Source: an uncultured Carboxylicivirga sp.
GTDB lineage: Bacteria > Bacteroidota > Bacteroidia > Bacteroidales > Marinilabiliaceae
Direction: 5' to 3'
Length of the DNA stretch: 64,000 nt
Assembly: GCF_963674565.1 (NCBI RefSeq)
Contig: NZ_OY771430.1
Location: 3,410,001 to 3,474,000 of the forward strand
Both the position numbers and the translations under genes were made by a program. This document shows positions 17,626-27,368 of the stretch, in pieces. The notes under the pieces are model-generated. The model was not told the DNA's origin. It did not search any database and saw only the letters and a list, made by a program, of their open reading frames with translations. Position 1 is the first letter of the stretch; every line of letters starts with the position of its first letter.

Positions 17626-18654
17626 CTATATATATATTTCGCCATGAAGCGACTTATTAAGATTGTTTTTAATCTCCTCCTTGGAATTCGTATTGGCTAA
17701 GAGATACATCAATTTGGTAATTGCCGATTCTGTTGTCATATCATGCCCACTGATAACACCCATTTCCAGAAGATGTACTCCAGTTTCGTAACGCCACATC
17801 TCCACGCTTCCTGCAAGACATTGTGTAACATTAACGATTATGAGTCCTCTGGCCAGTGCATCTTCAATTTCTTTTAAAAACCATTTTTGTGTTGGTGCAT
17901 TACCCGAGCCATAGGTTTCGAGCACCACAGCCTTTAATCCATTAACAGATAGTACTGCACGAACAACCTCTTTATTTATACCGGGAAAGATTCGCAGAAG
18001 AGCCACATTAGTATCCATCTTTCTTGAAACTTTAAAAGCACCACTCATGGTTTTATACCTTATATAAGGATAGTTGTATTTTATATGAATACCTGCTTCT
18101 GCCAACGGCGGATAGTTATCAGAACGGAAAGCTCTGAAATGTTCTGCATTATACTTGGTAGTACGGTTACCTCTGAACAATTTTTCATTAAAATATATAC
18201 ACACCTCTGGCACCAGGGCCTGCCTATTTTTTTGCGCTGCAGCAATCTCTAGTGCTGTGATAAGGTTTTCTTTACCATCCGTTCTGATCGTACCTAAAGG
18301 AAGCTGACTACCTGTTAAGATAACGGGTTTCTTTAGATTTGTGAGCATAAAACTCAGGGCACTGGCTGTATAAGCCATTGTATCTGTACCATGCAGAATA
18401 ACAAATCCATCATAAAGAGAATAGTTCTCTTCAATAATCTCGACAATCTTCACCCATATATCCGGGTTCATATCTGAAGAATCCACTAAAGGATCGAACG
18501 AATAACTCTTTACATTAAAGTCAAACTTCTTTAATTCAGGCACTTGCTTAGACACCTTCTCGAAATCGAAAGGAACCAGGGTGTTGGTCTCCGGATCTAT
18601 TACCATACCAATGGTACCACCTGTATATATTATAAGAACTTGTCTTTCTTCCAT
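17626..18654 (-). CDS. ansA: L-asparaginase, type I (cytoplasmic)
   Basis: 342 residues, no signal peptide. Hydrolyses asparagine to aspartate and ammonia. Signature motifs: YTGGTIGM near the N-terminus (first catalytic Thr), VILHGTDTMAYTA (second Thr with its Asp) and RTDGKENL (catalytic Lys). The length and lack of export signal match the type I, EcAI-like enzymes, which are often allosteric. It lies 13 bases after tatD and is probably co-transcribed with it. Release of ammonia fits the glutamate-centred nitrogen metabolism suggested by the three GDH-family genes around it. Confidence 0.93.
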   Translation of the reverse strand: MEERQVLIIYTGGTIGMVIDPETNTLVPFDFEKVSKQVPELKKFDFNVKSYSFDPLVDSSDMNPDIWVKIVEIIEENYSLYDGFVILHGTDTMAYTASALSFMLTNLKKPVILTGSQLPLGTIRTDGKENLITALEIAAAQKNRQALVPEVCIYFNEKLFRGNRTTKYNAEHFRAFRSDNYPPLAEAGIHIKYNYPYIRYKTMSGAFKVSRKMDTNVALLRIFPGINKEVVRAVLSVNGLKAVVLETYGSGNAPTQKWFLKEIEDALARGLIIVNVTQCLAGSVEMWRYETGVHLLEMGVISGHDMTTESAITKLMYLLANTNSKEEIKNNLNKSLHGEIYI

Positions 18655-18667
18655 AATTTATGAGACA

Positions 18668-19441
18668 CTATATATTAAATATGTGTGATGCATTATCGCT
18701 CGTATGGGCGATAATAAGATCTAAAGGCATTTCATACACCTGACTTAATGTATGAGCAACTTTTTCGATATAGGCTGGTTGATTTCTTTTACCCCGATAT
18801 GGAACAGGTGCCAGATAAGGTGCATCTGTTTCCAAAACCAGTTTATTTAAAGGCACTTCTTTTAACACATCCCGTAAATGAGTGTTTTTAAAAGTAACCA
18901 CCCCATTTATACCCATCATAAAAGAACCATATTCCAAAATGCGTTTGGCATCATTGATATCACCTGTAAAACTATGAAAAACTCCTTTCAGCTTTTCATC
19001 CAGTTGTTTCTCCACCACCTCAAAAACTTCCGGGAAAGCATCACGGCAATGAATCACAATTGGTAAGTCAAGCTCTTTTGCCCAAATGATTTGCTGCTCA
19101 AAAACCTCCATTTGTTCTTTTAAAAAGGTTTTATCCCAATATAAATCAATCCCGATTTCGCCAACAGCTATATAAGAACGCTTATCAAGCCAGTGTTTAA
19201 CTATCTCCAGTTCCTTTTTATAATCCTCTTTAACAGAAGTCGGATGCACCCCCATCATTGCAGTGCACATTTCTGGAAATTCACTTTCAGTCTGGTGCAT
19301 TCTTTCAATAGATGAGGCATCAACATTGGGCAGTAATATTTTTTTAACACCGACTTCACGAGCCGCTTTAATTATTTCTAACCTGTCCTGATCAAATTCT
19401 TCAGAGTAAATATGCGAATGCGTATCAATCAAAATATTCAA
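18668..19441 (-). CDS. tatD: TatD-family metal-dependent deoxyribonuclease
   Basis: 257 residues. TIM-barrel hydrolase with two-metal site: DTHSHIYSEEF at the N-terminus (HxH), GEIGID (metal Glu), VIHCRDAF (His), VFHSFTGD (His) and LVLETDAPYLAPVPYRG (Asp) are all present. Family members act as 3'-5' exonucleases or DNA-repair nucleases. The gene has its own promoter box 20 bases upstream and leads directly into ansA. Confidence 0.92.
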   Translation of the reverse strand: MNILIDTHSHIYSEEFDQDRLEIIKAAREVGVKKILLPNVDASSIERMHQTESEFPEMCTAMMGVHPTSVKEDYKKELEIVKHWLDKRSYIAVGEIGIDLYWDKTFLKEQMEVFEQQIIWAKELDLPIVIHCRDAFPEVFEVVEKQLDEKLKGVFHSFTGDINDAKRILEYGSFMMGINGVVTFKNTHLRDVLKEVPLNKLVLETDAPYLAPVPYRGKRNQPAYIEKVAHTLSQVYEMPLDLIIAHTSDNASHIFNI

Positions 19442-19460
19442 CTTTAATATATTCTCAATG

Positions 19461-19468
19461 CAAAATTA
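19461..19468 (-). promoter_or_regulatory. -7 promoter box for tatD-ansA
   Basis: On the minus strand this reads TAATTTTG, a perfect match to TAnnTTTG, followed by CA. It ends 19 bases before the tatD ATG, giving a short leader. No good -33 TTTG is seen. Confidence 0.5.
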
Positions 19469-19548
19469 ACTCATTTTATCAATCACCCCTTTATTTACAG
19501 GGGTAAATCTCATTTTAAACTTAATTATTGAGCTTTTGATTATTTTAT

Positions 19549-19585
19549 ATTAAAACAAAGCCGCTTATGATTCATAAGCGGCTTT
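19549..19585 (-). terminator. Rho-independent terminator of gdhA (minus strand)
   Basis: A perfect 14-bp stem around a single-base loop (19557-19570 with 19572-19585) lies 20 bases past the gdhA stop; the minus-strand tail reads GTTTTAAT. It separates gdhA from tatD. Confidence 0.85.
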
Positions 19586-19605
19586 ATCAATATTTCTTAT
19601 CCTAA

Positions 19606-20946
19606 TTATACTATACCCTGAGCAATCATAGCGTCAGCTACTTTCACAAAACCACCAATATTTGCTCCTTTTATGTAGTTAACCTTACCACTTGGTTCAG
19701 TTCCAAATCGCACACAAGTATTATGAATATTGGTCATAATCTGATCCAGACGTTCATCCACTTCTTTCTCAGACCAGCCAAGACGCATACTATTCTGTGT
19801 CATTTCTAAACCAGAAACAGCAACACCTCCGGCATTTACTGCCTTACCAGGTGCAAAAACAATTTTGTCGGTTGCTAAATAAGCTGCTTCCGCCGTACAT
19901 CCCATATTGGATGCTTCTGCAATCATCTGACAACCATTATCAATTAACAACTGTGCATCCTTTTCATTCAATTCATTTTGAATTGCACAAGGAATAGCGA
20001 TATCCACTTTTTGCTCCCATGGTTTTTTGCCAGCAAAAAACTGAGCTTCAGGATAACGCTCTGCATAAGGCGCTACAACATCCATATTAGATGCACGAAG
20101 CTCCAACATATATTCAATCTTATCATCTGATACTCCTTCTGGATCATATATATATCCATCCGGTCCTGAAATGGTCACCACCTTGGCACCGTATTCAACA
20201 GCTTTAAGTGCAGCTCCCCATGCAACATTTCCAAATCCGGAAATAGCTACTTTTTTGCCTTCCAGCTTTTCGCCTCTGACAGCCAACATTTCACGAACAA
20301 AATAAATGGCACCAAAACCAGTTGCTTCAGGACGAATTAAGCTTCCTCCAAACTCGGCTCCTTTACCTGTTAAAACTCCGGTAAATTCATTTCGCAACTT
20401 TTTGTACTGTCCAAACAAATAACCGATTTCGCGACCACCCACACCAATGTCACCGGCAGGCACGTCGGTATTCGGACCGATATGGCGATATAGCTCGCTC
20501 ATAAAAGCCTGACAAAAGCGCATAATTTCTAGATCCGACTTGCCTTTTGGATTGAAGTCTGATCCTCCTTTACCACCACCCATAGGCAATGTGGTTAAAC
20601 TATTCTTAAATGTTTGTTCGAAACCTAAGAATTTCAGTCCGCTCAAAGTAACACTCGGGTGAAAACGCAATCCACCTTTATATGGACCAATTGCCGAATT
20701 GAACTCAACACGATATCCACGGTTTACCTGAACCTCACCGCTATCGTCGACCCATGGAACCCGAAACATGATTACCCTTTCAGGCTCAGTCATACGCTCG
20801 AGGATCTTGGCTTTAATATAATGTGGATTTTCCTGATAAAAATCCCATACTGTTTCTACTACTTCCTGCACAGCTTGCAAAAATTCGTCTTCGCCGGGGT
20901 TCTTAACCCTGACGCTATCCATGAATTCCTTCATCTTAGTATCCAT
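19606..20946 (-). CDS. gdhA: Glutamate dehydrogenase, intact paralogue 2
   Basis: 446 residues, with all catalytic residues: Lys90, Lys114, Lys126 (GGGKGGSDF), Asp166 (PAGDIGVGGREIG) and the AGGVAVSGLEM serine. The dinucleotide fold motif is GFGNVAWG, matching the pseudo-enzyme paralogue (GFGNVAYG) more closely than the other intact GDH. It resembles the typical NADP-type gdhA of Bacteroides. Monocistronic, with a recognisable promoter box upstream and a strong terminator downstream. Having a second intact GDH suggests separate assimilatory and catabolic enzymes, or use under different nitrogen supply. Confidence 0.95.
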   Translation of the reverse strand: MDTKMKEFMDSVRVKNPGEDEFLQAVQEVVETVWDFYQENPHYIKAKILERMTEPERVIMFRVPWVDDSGEVQVNRGYRVEFNSAIGPYKGGLRFHPSVTLSGLKFLGFEQTFKNSLTTLPMGGGKGGSDFNPKGKSDLEIMRFCQAFMSELYRHIGPNTDVPAGDIGVGGREIGYLFGQYKKLRNEFTGVLTGKGAEFGGSLIRPEATGFGAIYFVREMLAVRGEKLEGKKVAISGFGNVAWGAALKAVEYGAKVVTISGPDGYIYDPEGVSDDKIEYMLELRASNMDVVAPYAERYPEAQFFAGKKPWEQKVDIAIPCAIQNELNEKDAQLLIDNGCQMIAEASNMGCTAEAAYLATDKIVFAPGKAVNAGGVAVSGLEMTQNSMRLGWSEKEVDERLDQIMTNIHNTCVRFGTEPSGKVNYIKGANIGGFVKVADAMIAQGIV

Positions 20947-20981
20947 ATCGAATAGTTTTTATTTGGATCTTTTTATGTAAC

Positions 20982-20989
20982 CAAAAATA
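20982..20989 (-). promoter_or_regulatory. -7 promoter box for gdhA (minus strand)
   Basis: Minus strand TATTTTTG matches TAnnTTTG exactly and lies 35 bases before the ATG. A TTG occurs upstream but too close (12-base gap), so only the -7 box is supported. Confidence 0.5.
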
Positions 20990-21255
20990 GATATTTTAAA
21001 ACAACATCCTTATAAATTGTAAGGAAAAGAATAAAAATCAACTTTTGACATATTACGCTGTATATCAATTTTTTGTTAGTCGTGCAAATATGATTTTCAT
21101 CACTCTATGATAAATATCACCATTTAAAGAACCCTGTTGAACTTTGAAATTGTAAGTAAACTCAAAAATTGATCTTCTTTTGTTCTCTTTAATCATTTAA
21201 AAAGCTTGATGAAAGATCAACCTATTCATCCATCAAAAAGTAATTTTGGAAACAT
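20990..21255. other. Gene-free spacer between gdhA and the FAD/Fe-S oxidoreductase gene
   Basis: About 270 AT-rich bases with no open frame or hairpin worth calling. It would hold upstream control sites of gdhA and the 3' end of the oxidoreductase transcript. Confidence 0.4.
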
Positions 21256-24183
21256 CTATTTCATAGCCTGAAACAATACTTCGACAGGATGAAAAGCAGC
21301 CACATCGGTGCCATCTTTTATCTGATGTCGACATGAAGTACCGGCAGCAACTATAAGCGAGTTCTCCCCATTCTTTCTTACATCCGGAAATAAAACCAAC
21401 TCTCCGATCTTCATTGATAAATCGTAGTGTTCTTTTTCGTAACCAAAAGAACCCGCCATGCCGCAACAACCAGAAGGAATTTCATCAGCCCTATAATTAA
21501 TTGGAATTTCAAGAACCTTTTTAGTATATGAAGTATCTGACAACGCCTTTTGGTAACAATGAGCGTGAAAACGAATATTCTTTTCATCTTCTACAAAAAG
21601 TGAACGATCAATCTTTCCTTCATCCAACTCTTTGGCCATAAATTCCTCAAAAGTAAAGGTGTATCTGGCAAGCTGCAGGGCTTTTTCTTTCAAATAGACT
21701 GGCACCAATTCAGGGTATTCATCTCTGATGGTTAAAATAGCAGATGGTTCTACCCCAATTAGAGGATTTTTTTCATTGACCACTTCCGATAGAGCCAGTA
21801 CATTTTTTTCAGCCAACACTTTTGCATCACCTACTAATCCTTTTGATAAAAAGGTACGACCACTCTCAACGTGATAAGGAACTGACACACCATAACCCAA
21901 TTTTTCCAATAACAGAATCGTTTTAATTCCAATTGGGGTATCATTATAATTGGTAAACTCATCGGCAAACAACATCACATTCCGATCCGTCTCTTTTATT
22001 TCATACTTCTTCGCCCATTTTCTTAAGCTAAAAGAATGAAGTTTAGGAAAGCTTCGCTTTGAAGAAAATCCAAAAAATGATTCTGTGATCTTACCAGTAA
22101 TTTTCAACCCCACACCTTTATTATATAGGTATGGCCAAATCATAAAAAGCTGGTTCAATTTTGGCAAATGACCAATGAGTTTATTTCGCATAGGCGTACC
22201 ATATCTTTGATGATACTCATGCAGAAACTCTGCTTTCAGTTTGGTCATATCTACACTGCTCGGACACTCTGACTTACATGCTTTACACGACAGGCAAAGA
22301 TCCAATACCGCTTTCACTTCATCAAAACCCAATTTATCATCAGGCAAGCCACCTGTAAAAAGTTCACGAAGCATATTCGCACGCGCACGCGTCGTCTGCC
22401 GCTCATCTCGTGAACCCATATAGCTCGGGCACATCGTTCCACCAATCAAATGGCTTTTTCTACAGTCGGCCGAACCATTACAACGCTCAGCTGCGCGCAC
22501 CATCCCAAGAGTCTTAGACCAATCAAACAATGGTTTAGAAATTACATCTTCCTTTACCTGCCTGTAACGCAGGGATGTATTCATCTGAGGTGTATTGGTT
22601 ATCTTACCCGGATTAAATAAATTTTCAGGATCAAATATCTTCTTGACTTCCTTAAATAATTGATAGTTCTGCTCGCCAACCATTAAAGGAATAAATTCAC
22701 CACGCAAACGACCATCACCATGCTCTCCACTTAGCGAACCTCGGTATTTCTTTACCAAATGAGCAACATCTTCAGCAATGTCGTGAAATAGCTGCACATC
22801 TTCAGGAAGTTTCATATTTAAGACTGGACGTAAATGCAACTCTCCGGTTCCGATATGAGCGTAATAAACACAATCCTTACCATAGCTCTCGAGTACCTTA
22901 TTAACATCAGCTATGTAATCCGGCAAATCAACAGGTCTCACTGCAGTATCTTCAATAACAGGAACCGGTAAATCATCGCCGGGCATATTTGACAACACCC
23001 CTAGCCCAGCCTTTCGAAGAGCCCAAACTTTTCCAATTTCGCTGCCGTGAAGAACAGGGTATGCATACCCAAATTCTTGTGCTTGCAATGTCATTACCAT
23101 TTGACTTGCCAACTGATCAATCTCCTCCTTAGTATCACTGGCAAACTCAACCAACAACAATGCTGCCGGATCTCCCTCAACAAAAAAACGGTTCTTATTC
23201 TGTAATGGATTATCCTTTGTAAGATCCATTATGGTTTTATCCATTAGCTCAACAGCGCCAGGATTATATTTGAGTGCAATCAGATTAGCCTTTAACGCAT
23301 CTTCTATTGAATTAAGATGAACACAAACTAACCCCTTCTCTTTGGGTGGCACCGACACCAAATTGAGTTTAATTTCTGTTGTAAACATCAAGGTTCCTTC
23401 TGAACCAGCCATCAGCTTACACAAATTAAATTGCTCTCCTTCATCATTAAACGGAAGCGTATCCAATAGCATATCTAATGCATACCCGGTATTTCTGCGA
23501 TGAATTTCAGGATGCGGAAATTCCTTTTTTATCGATTTACGGTTTTCCTTATTAGAAAGAATATCTCTTAGCCCTCTGTAAATATCTCCTTCGAAATTCT
23601 CCTGACGACACTTACTGTCGAATTCCCATTTCTGTAATGATTTAAAATGAACCGAATCACCATTCGATAAAAAACCTTTCAATTCCAGGGTATGATCGCG
23701 AGTACTACCATATATCAATGAATGAGCACCACATGAATTATTGCCCACCATACCTCCCATCATACAACGGCTCGAAGTAGAAGTTTCTGGTCCAAAAAAC
23801 AAATCATACTGGTTGAGATATTGGTTTAATTCATCCAGAACAACACCCGGCTCTACCCTTACCCATTTCTCTTCTTTATTAACCTCCAGAATCTTATTCA
23901 TATAACGACCAACATCCACTATCAACCCGGCACCAACCACTTGACCAGCCAGCGAAGTACCTGCTGTACGCGGAACAATTGGAATATTGTTCTGAGCTGC
24001 AAATTTTACAATTGTTGAAACATCATTTATATCGCGAGGACGCACAACACCTAATGGCCGCTCGAAATAGGCTGATGCATCAGTGGAATATACCTGCAGG
24101 GAAGTATTATCAAAAAGTAGATCACCTTTGATTTTGCTTTGTAATTCATCAAAAGGGTACGGTTCGTCCAGTTGGGTATTCAT
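21256..24183 (-). CDS. Fused FAD-linked oxidase/Fe-S oxidoreductase (D-lactate or D-2-hydroxyacid dehydrogenase type)
   Basis: 975 residues. The N-terminal half is a GlcD/D-lactate-dehydrogenase-like FAD domain (PRTAGTSLAGQVVG, MMGGMVGNNSCGAHS, GTGELHLRP, SGEHGDGRLRGE). Next is a two-cluster ferredoxin region (CNGSADCRKS...MCPSY near 575 and CLSCKACKSECPSSVDM near 627). The C-terminus resembles GlcF, with one intact CCG motif (SGCCGMAGSFGYE near 910). In the first half of the GlcF-like part the expected cysteines are replaced (DEFTNYND; HVESGRTFLSKG), so one cofactor site is degenerate; I recall the same in other Bacteroidota homologues. The architecture is that of E. coli YdiJ, which oxidises D-2-hydroxyglutarate. 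Substrate here is not certain: D-lactate, glycolate or D-2-hydroxyglutarate. The last is attractive next to the GDH genes but is only an inference. Confidence 0.82.
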   Translation of the reverse strand: MNTQLDEPYPFDELQSKIKGDLLFDNTSLQVYSTDASAYFERPLGVVRPRDINDVSTIVKFAAQNNIPIVPRTAGTSLAGQVVGAGLIVDVGRYMNKILEVNKEEKWVRVEPGVVLDELNQYLNQYDLFFGPETSTSSRCMMGGMVGNNSCGAHSLIYGSTRDHTLELKGFLSNGDSVHFKSLQKWEFDSKCRQENFEGDIYRGLRDILSNKENRKSIKKEFPHPEIHRRNTGYALDMLLDTLPFNDEGEQFNLCKLMAGSEGTLMFTTEIKLNLVSVPPKEKGLVCVHLNSIEDALKANLIALKYNPGAVELMDKTIMDLTKDNPLQNKNRFFVEGDPAALLLVEFASDTKEEIDQLASQMVMTLQAQEFGYAYPVLHGSEIGKVWALRKAGLGVLSNMPGDDLPVPVIEDTAVRPVDLPDYIADVNKVLESYGKDCVYYAHIGTGELHLRPVLNMKLPEDVQLFHDIAEDVAHLVKKYRGSLSGEHGDGRLRGEFIPLMVGEQNYQLFKEVKKIFDPENLFNPGKITNTPQMNTSLRYRQVKEDVISKPLFDWSKTLGMVRAAERCNGSADCRKSHLIGGTMCPSYMGSRDERQTTRARANMLRELFTGGLPDDKLGFDEVKAVLDLCLSCKACKSECPSSVDMTKLKAEFLHEYHQRYGTPMRNKLIGHLPKLNQLFMIWPYLYNKGVGLKITGKITESFFGFSSKRSFPKLHSFSLRKWAKKYEIKETDRNVMLFADEFTNYNDTPIGIKTILLLEKLGYGVSVPYHVESGRTFLSKGLVGDAKVLAEKNVLALSEVVNEKNPLIGVEPSAILTIRDEYPELVPVYLKEKALQLARYTFTFEEFMAKELDEGKIDRSLFVEDEKNIRFHAHCYQKALSDTSYTKKVLEIPINYRADEIPSGCCGMAGSFGYEKEHYDLSMKIGELVLFPDVRKNGENSLIVAAGTSCRHQIKDGTDVAAFHPVEVLFQAMK

Positions 24184-24466
24184 TAGCTTTGATCAATGAT
24201 TAGTAGAACGAATTTATGAATTTTATTCTTTTTCATATCGTTACAACGACAGGAAAATCCGATTAAGTTTTTCAACCAGCCTTATGTAATTATACTTTCA
24301 ACAACTTATTTGAAGTTTATGCAAAATTCCTATTCAAATTATCAGATTTAATAAGTTATTTCACACATCCCTATTTTAAGATTAATTAAAACTTTGCGAC
24401 ACACTGTATTTGACAACGGAAAACAAAAAACAATATTGACTGTTTCTCCGATAAAGACATGATAAG

Positions 24467-24907
24467 ATGAATAAACCAGACTTAAACAACAGAGATAACA
24501 TTGAAAAACTAGTCAGAGCTTTCTATCAAAAGGTTCGTAAAGATGATTTACTGGGTCCATTCTTTAACCAAACCATTACCAGCGAAGAGGCCTGGGAAGA
24601 ACATTTGTTACTACTAACATCTTTCTGGGAGCTCAATCTTCTGGACGTAAGAGGATTCAATGGCAATCCCGGATTAGCTCATCAAGGAGTTGACAAGGCC
24701 TTTAAACATAGCATTACCACCAATCATTTCGACAGATGGGTAGCAATTTGGAAAGAAACCATTGATGAACATTTTGAAGGCGAAAAGGCTGAGTACGCAA
24801 AAATGCGAGCCACAAACATGGCAAAAGGGATGTACAAAAAAGTAATTGACAAACGCCCCGGAGGGTTTATTATTCCGGGCGGAGCTTCGGGATTGTCGTT
24901 TGGTTAA
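24467..24907 (+). CDS. Truncated haemoglobin, group III
   Basis: 146 residues; a 2-over-2 globin that binds haem. Group III features are visible: FYQKVRKDDLLGPFF in the B helix, a W-rich LLTSFWELNLL segment, and the proximal histidine in GLAHQGVDKAFKH with FDRWVAIWKETIDEHF after it. Roles proposed for the group include oxygen or NO handling; the substrate here is unknown. It lies alone, divergent from the FAD/Fe-S oxidoreductase and upstream of the suf operon, which suggests a link to oxidative or nitrosative stress. The C-terminal tail (about 125-146) is glycine-rich. Confidence 0.88.
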   Translation: MNKPDLNNRDNIEKLVRAFYQKVRKDDLLGPFFNQTITSEEAWEEHLLLLTSFWELNLLDVRGFNGNPGLAHQGVDKAFKHSITTNHFDRWVAIWKETIDEHFEGEKAEYAKMRATNMAKGMYKKVIDKRPGGFIIPGGASGLSFG

Positions 24908-25121
24908 GCATCACAGACCCAATTTACAAAAATGTAGCATCCTACCGAATTGTCAAATTTTGATTATGTAGGGAATCTGTCACTCAATCCTTTTATTTAA
25001 TCTTAATAATTTAATATTTTTACGAACTCAATCACCTATATCCTTGTTTCCGATAAGAGAGCTAACGATGAACTAATAAAAGTATCCATTGTTAGACTGA
25101 CGAATAATTGTAAAAGAATTT

Positions 25122-26570
25122 ATGGCTGAAGATCAGAACAAAATATTAGACGAAGTTACAGGAGGCGAATACAAATACGGTTTCTACACCGATATTGAAA
25201 TGGATACCATTCCGAAAGGATTAACTGAAGATGTGATCCGAATGATTTCGGCGAAAAAGAATGAACCCGAATACATGCTGGAATTCCGTTTAAAAGCTTT
25301 TGAGAAATGGCAAAAAATGGAAATGCCGGATTGGGCTCATCTCAATATTCCTGAGATCGATTTTCAGGACATCATCTATTATGCTGCTCCAAAGAAAAAA
25401 CCACAATTGGAAAGCATGGATGATGTAGATCCGGAATTAAGAGCAACTTTCGATAAACTGGGTATTCCTCTTGATGAACAAAAAATATTATCAGGTGTAG
25501 CTGTTGATGCTGTTATAGACAGTGTTTCTGTTAAAACAACATTTAAAGAAACATTAGCAGAGAAAGGCATCATCTTCTGCTCCATCAGCGAAGCCGTGCA
25601 TGAGTTTCCCGACCTGGTAAAGAAATATCTGGGAACGGTGGTTACCGATTCAGACAACTTTTTTGCAGCCTTGAATTCAGCGGTTTTTACTGATGGTTCA
25701 TTTGTGTATATTCCTAAAGGAGTTCGCTGCCCGATGGAGTTATCAACTTACTTCCGAATCAATGCAATGAATACCGGGCAGTTTGAGAGAACCCTGATTG
25801 TTGCTGATGATGACAGCTATGTAAGTTATCTGGAAGGATGTACGGCGCCTCAGCGAGATGAAAATCAGCTTCATGCTGCTATTGTTGAAATTATAGCTAA
25901 TGAACGTGCTGAAGTAAAATATTCAACGGTTCAAAACTGGTATCCCGGCGATAAAGAAGGCAAAGGAGGTATTTATAACTTTGTTACCAAAAGAGCCATT
26001 TGCAAAGGCGATTACTCCAAAGTTTCGTGGACTCAGGTTGAAACAGGATCGGCTATTACCTGGAAGTATCCAAGCTGTATCTTACAGGGAGACCATTCTG
26101 TAGGCGAATTTTATTCAGTTGCTGTTACCAATAATTATCAGCAAGCAGATACCGGAACCAAAATGATTCATCTTGGTAAAAACACACGAAGTCTGATTGT
26201 ATCCAAAGGTGTTTCGGCAGGTAAAAGTCAAAACTCATATCGTGGATTGGTAAAAGTTTCTAAAAGAGCTGATAATGCTAGAAACTTCAGTCAGTGTGAT
26301 TCATTGTTATTAGGTGACAGGTGTGGAGCACATACTTTCCCTTATCTTGAGATAGCGAATAATTCAGCGAAAGTAGAACACGAAGCCACCACATCAAAAA
26401 TTGGTGAAGACCAGATATTTTATTGCAACCAAAGAGGTTTAAGCACCGAAGATGCTGTTGGTCTGATTGTAAATGGTTACGTTAAAGAAGTAATCAACCA
26501 GTTACCAATGGAGTTTGCCGTTGAGGCTCAAAAACTTCTTCAGATAAGCCTGGAAGGAAGTGTAGGATAA
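25122..26570 (+). CDS. sufB: Fe-S cluster assembly scaffold SufB
   Basis: 482 residues. Core scaffold of the SufBC2D complex that builds Fe-S clusters. Family features: GVAVDAVIDSVSVKTTF, YIPKGVRCPMELSTYFRIN, YLEGCTAP and the late QCDSLLLGDRCGAHTFPY stretch with conserved cysteine. First gene of sufBCDSE plus DUF59. About 210 bases upstream are gene-free and AT-rich; no firm promoter box could be picked (TATTTTTA around 25013 is closest). Confidence 0.96.
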   Translation: MAEDQNKILDEVTGGEYKYGFYTDIEMDTIPKGLTEDVIRMISAKKNEPEYMLEFRLKAFEKWQKMEMPDWAHLNIPEIDFQDIIYYAAPKKKPQLESMDDVDPELRATFDKLGIPLDEQKILSGVAVDAVIDSVSVKTTFKETLAEKGIIFCSISEAVHEFPDLVKKYLGTVVTDSDNFFAALNSAVFTDGSFVYIPKGVRCPMELSTYFRINAMNTGQFERTLIVADDDSYVSYLEGCTAPQRDENQLHAAIVEIIANERAEVKYSTVQNWYPGDKEGKGGIYNFVTKRAICKGDYSKVSWTQVETGSAITWKYPSCILQGDHSVGEFYSVAVTNNYQQADTGTKMIHLGKNTRSLIVSKGVSAGKSQNSYRGLVKVSKRADNARNFSQCDSLLLGDRCGAHTFPYLEIANNSAKVEHEATTSKIGEDQIFYCNQRGLSTEDAVGLIVNGYVKEVINQLPMEFAVEAQKLLQISLEGSVG

Positions 26571-26614
26571 CCCATATAAATTAATCAAAATAGCAACTTA
26601 TACAGTTTCAACAT

Positions 26615-27367
26615 ATGTTAGTCATAAAAGATTTACACGCCAAGATAGAAGACAAAGAAATACTGAGAGGTATTAATCTGGAAGTTAAACCAGGTGAGGT
26701 TCATGCGATTATGGGACCTAACGGTGCCGGAAAAAGCACCCTGTCATCAGTATTGGCAGGTAACGAGAAATTTGAAGTTAGTGAAGGAAGTGTTTTATTC
26801 AATGATAAAGAATTACTGGAATTATCCCCAGAAGACAGAGCTCGCGAAGGTTTATTCTTAAGTTTTCAGTATCCAATTGAAATACCTGGTGTTAGTATGG
26901 TAAACTTTATGCGTACTGCTGTTAACGAGCACAGAAAATACAGAGGAGAAGATCCGATTTCTGCCAGCGAGTTTCTAAAGCTAATGCGTGACAAAAAGAA
27001 ATTGGTTGAAATTGACTCAAACCTTACCAATCGTTCAGTGAACGAAGGTTTCTCCGGTGGTGAAAAGAAAAAGAATGAAATTTTCCAGATGGCAATGCTA
27101 GAACCTAAACTGGCTATTCTGGATGAGACTGACTCAGGCTTGGATATTGATGCCTTACGTATAGTTGCCAATGGAGTAAATAAGTTAAAATCACCAGAGC
27201 GAGCTACCATCGTCATTACACACTATCAGCGTTTATTAGATTACATCGTACCCGACTATGTGCATGTATTGTATAAAGGTCGTATCGTTAAATCTGCTGG
27301 TAAAGAGTTGGCACTTGAATTGGAAGAAAAGGGTTACGACTGGATTAAGAAAGAATTTGAAGATTAA
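26615..27367 (+). CDS. sufC: SufC ATPase
   Basis: 250 residues. ABC-type ATPase of the SUF complex: Walker A GPNGAGKST, signature FSGGEKKKNE, Walker B LAILDETDSGLDIDAL, switch His in VITHYQR. Hydrolysis drives the SufB-SufD rearrangement during cluster assembly. 44 bases after sufB. Confidence 0.97.
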   Translation: MLVIKDLHAKIEDKEILRGINLEVKPGEVHAIMGPNGAGKSTLSSVLAGNEKFEVSEGSVLFNDKELLELSPEDRAREGLFLSFQYPIEIPGVSMVNFMRTAVNEHRKYRGEDPISASEFLKLMRDKKKLVEIDSNLTNRSVNEGFSGGEKKKNEIFQMAMLEPKLAILDETDSGLDIDALRIVANGVNKLKSPERATIVITHYQRLLDYIVPDYVHVLYKGRIVKSAGKELALELEEKGYDWIKKEFED

Positions 27368-27368
27368 T

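Noticed and set aside
21045..21080. Sigma70-like TTGACA with an AT-rich -10
   Set aside because: Bacteroidota use a different promoter consensus, and no gene starts at a suitable distance downstream.
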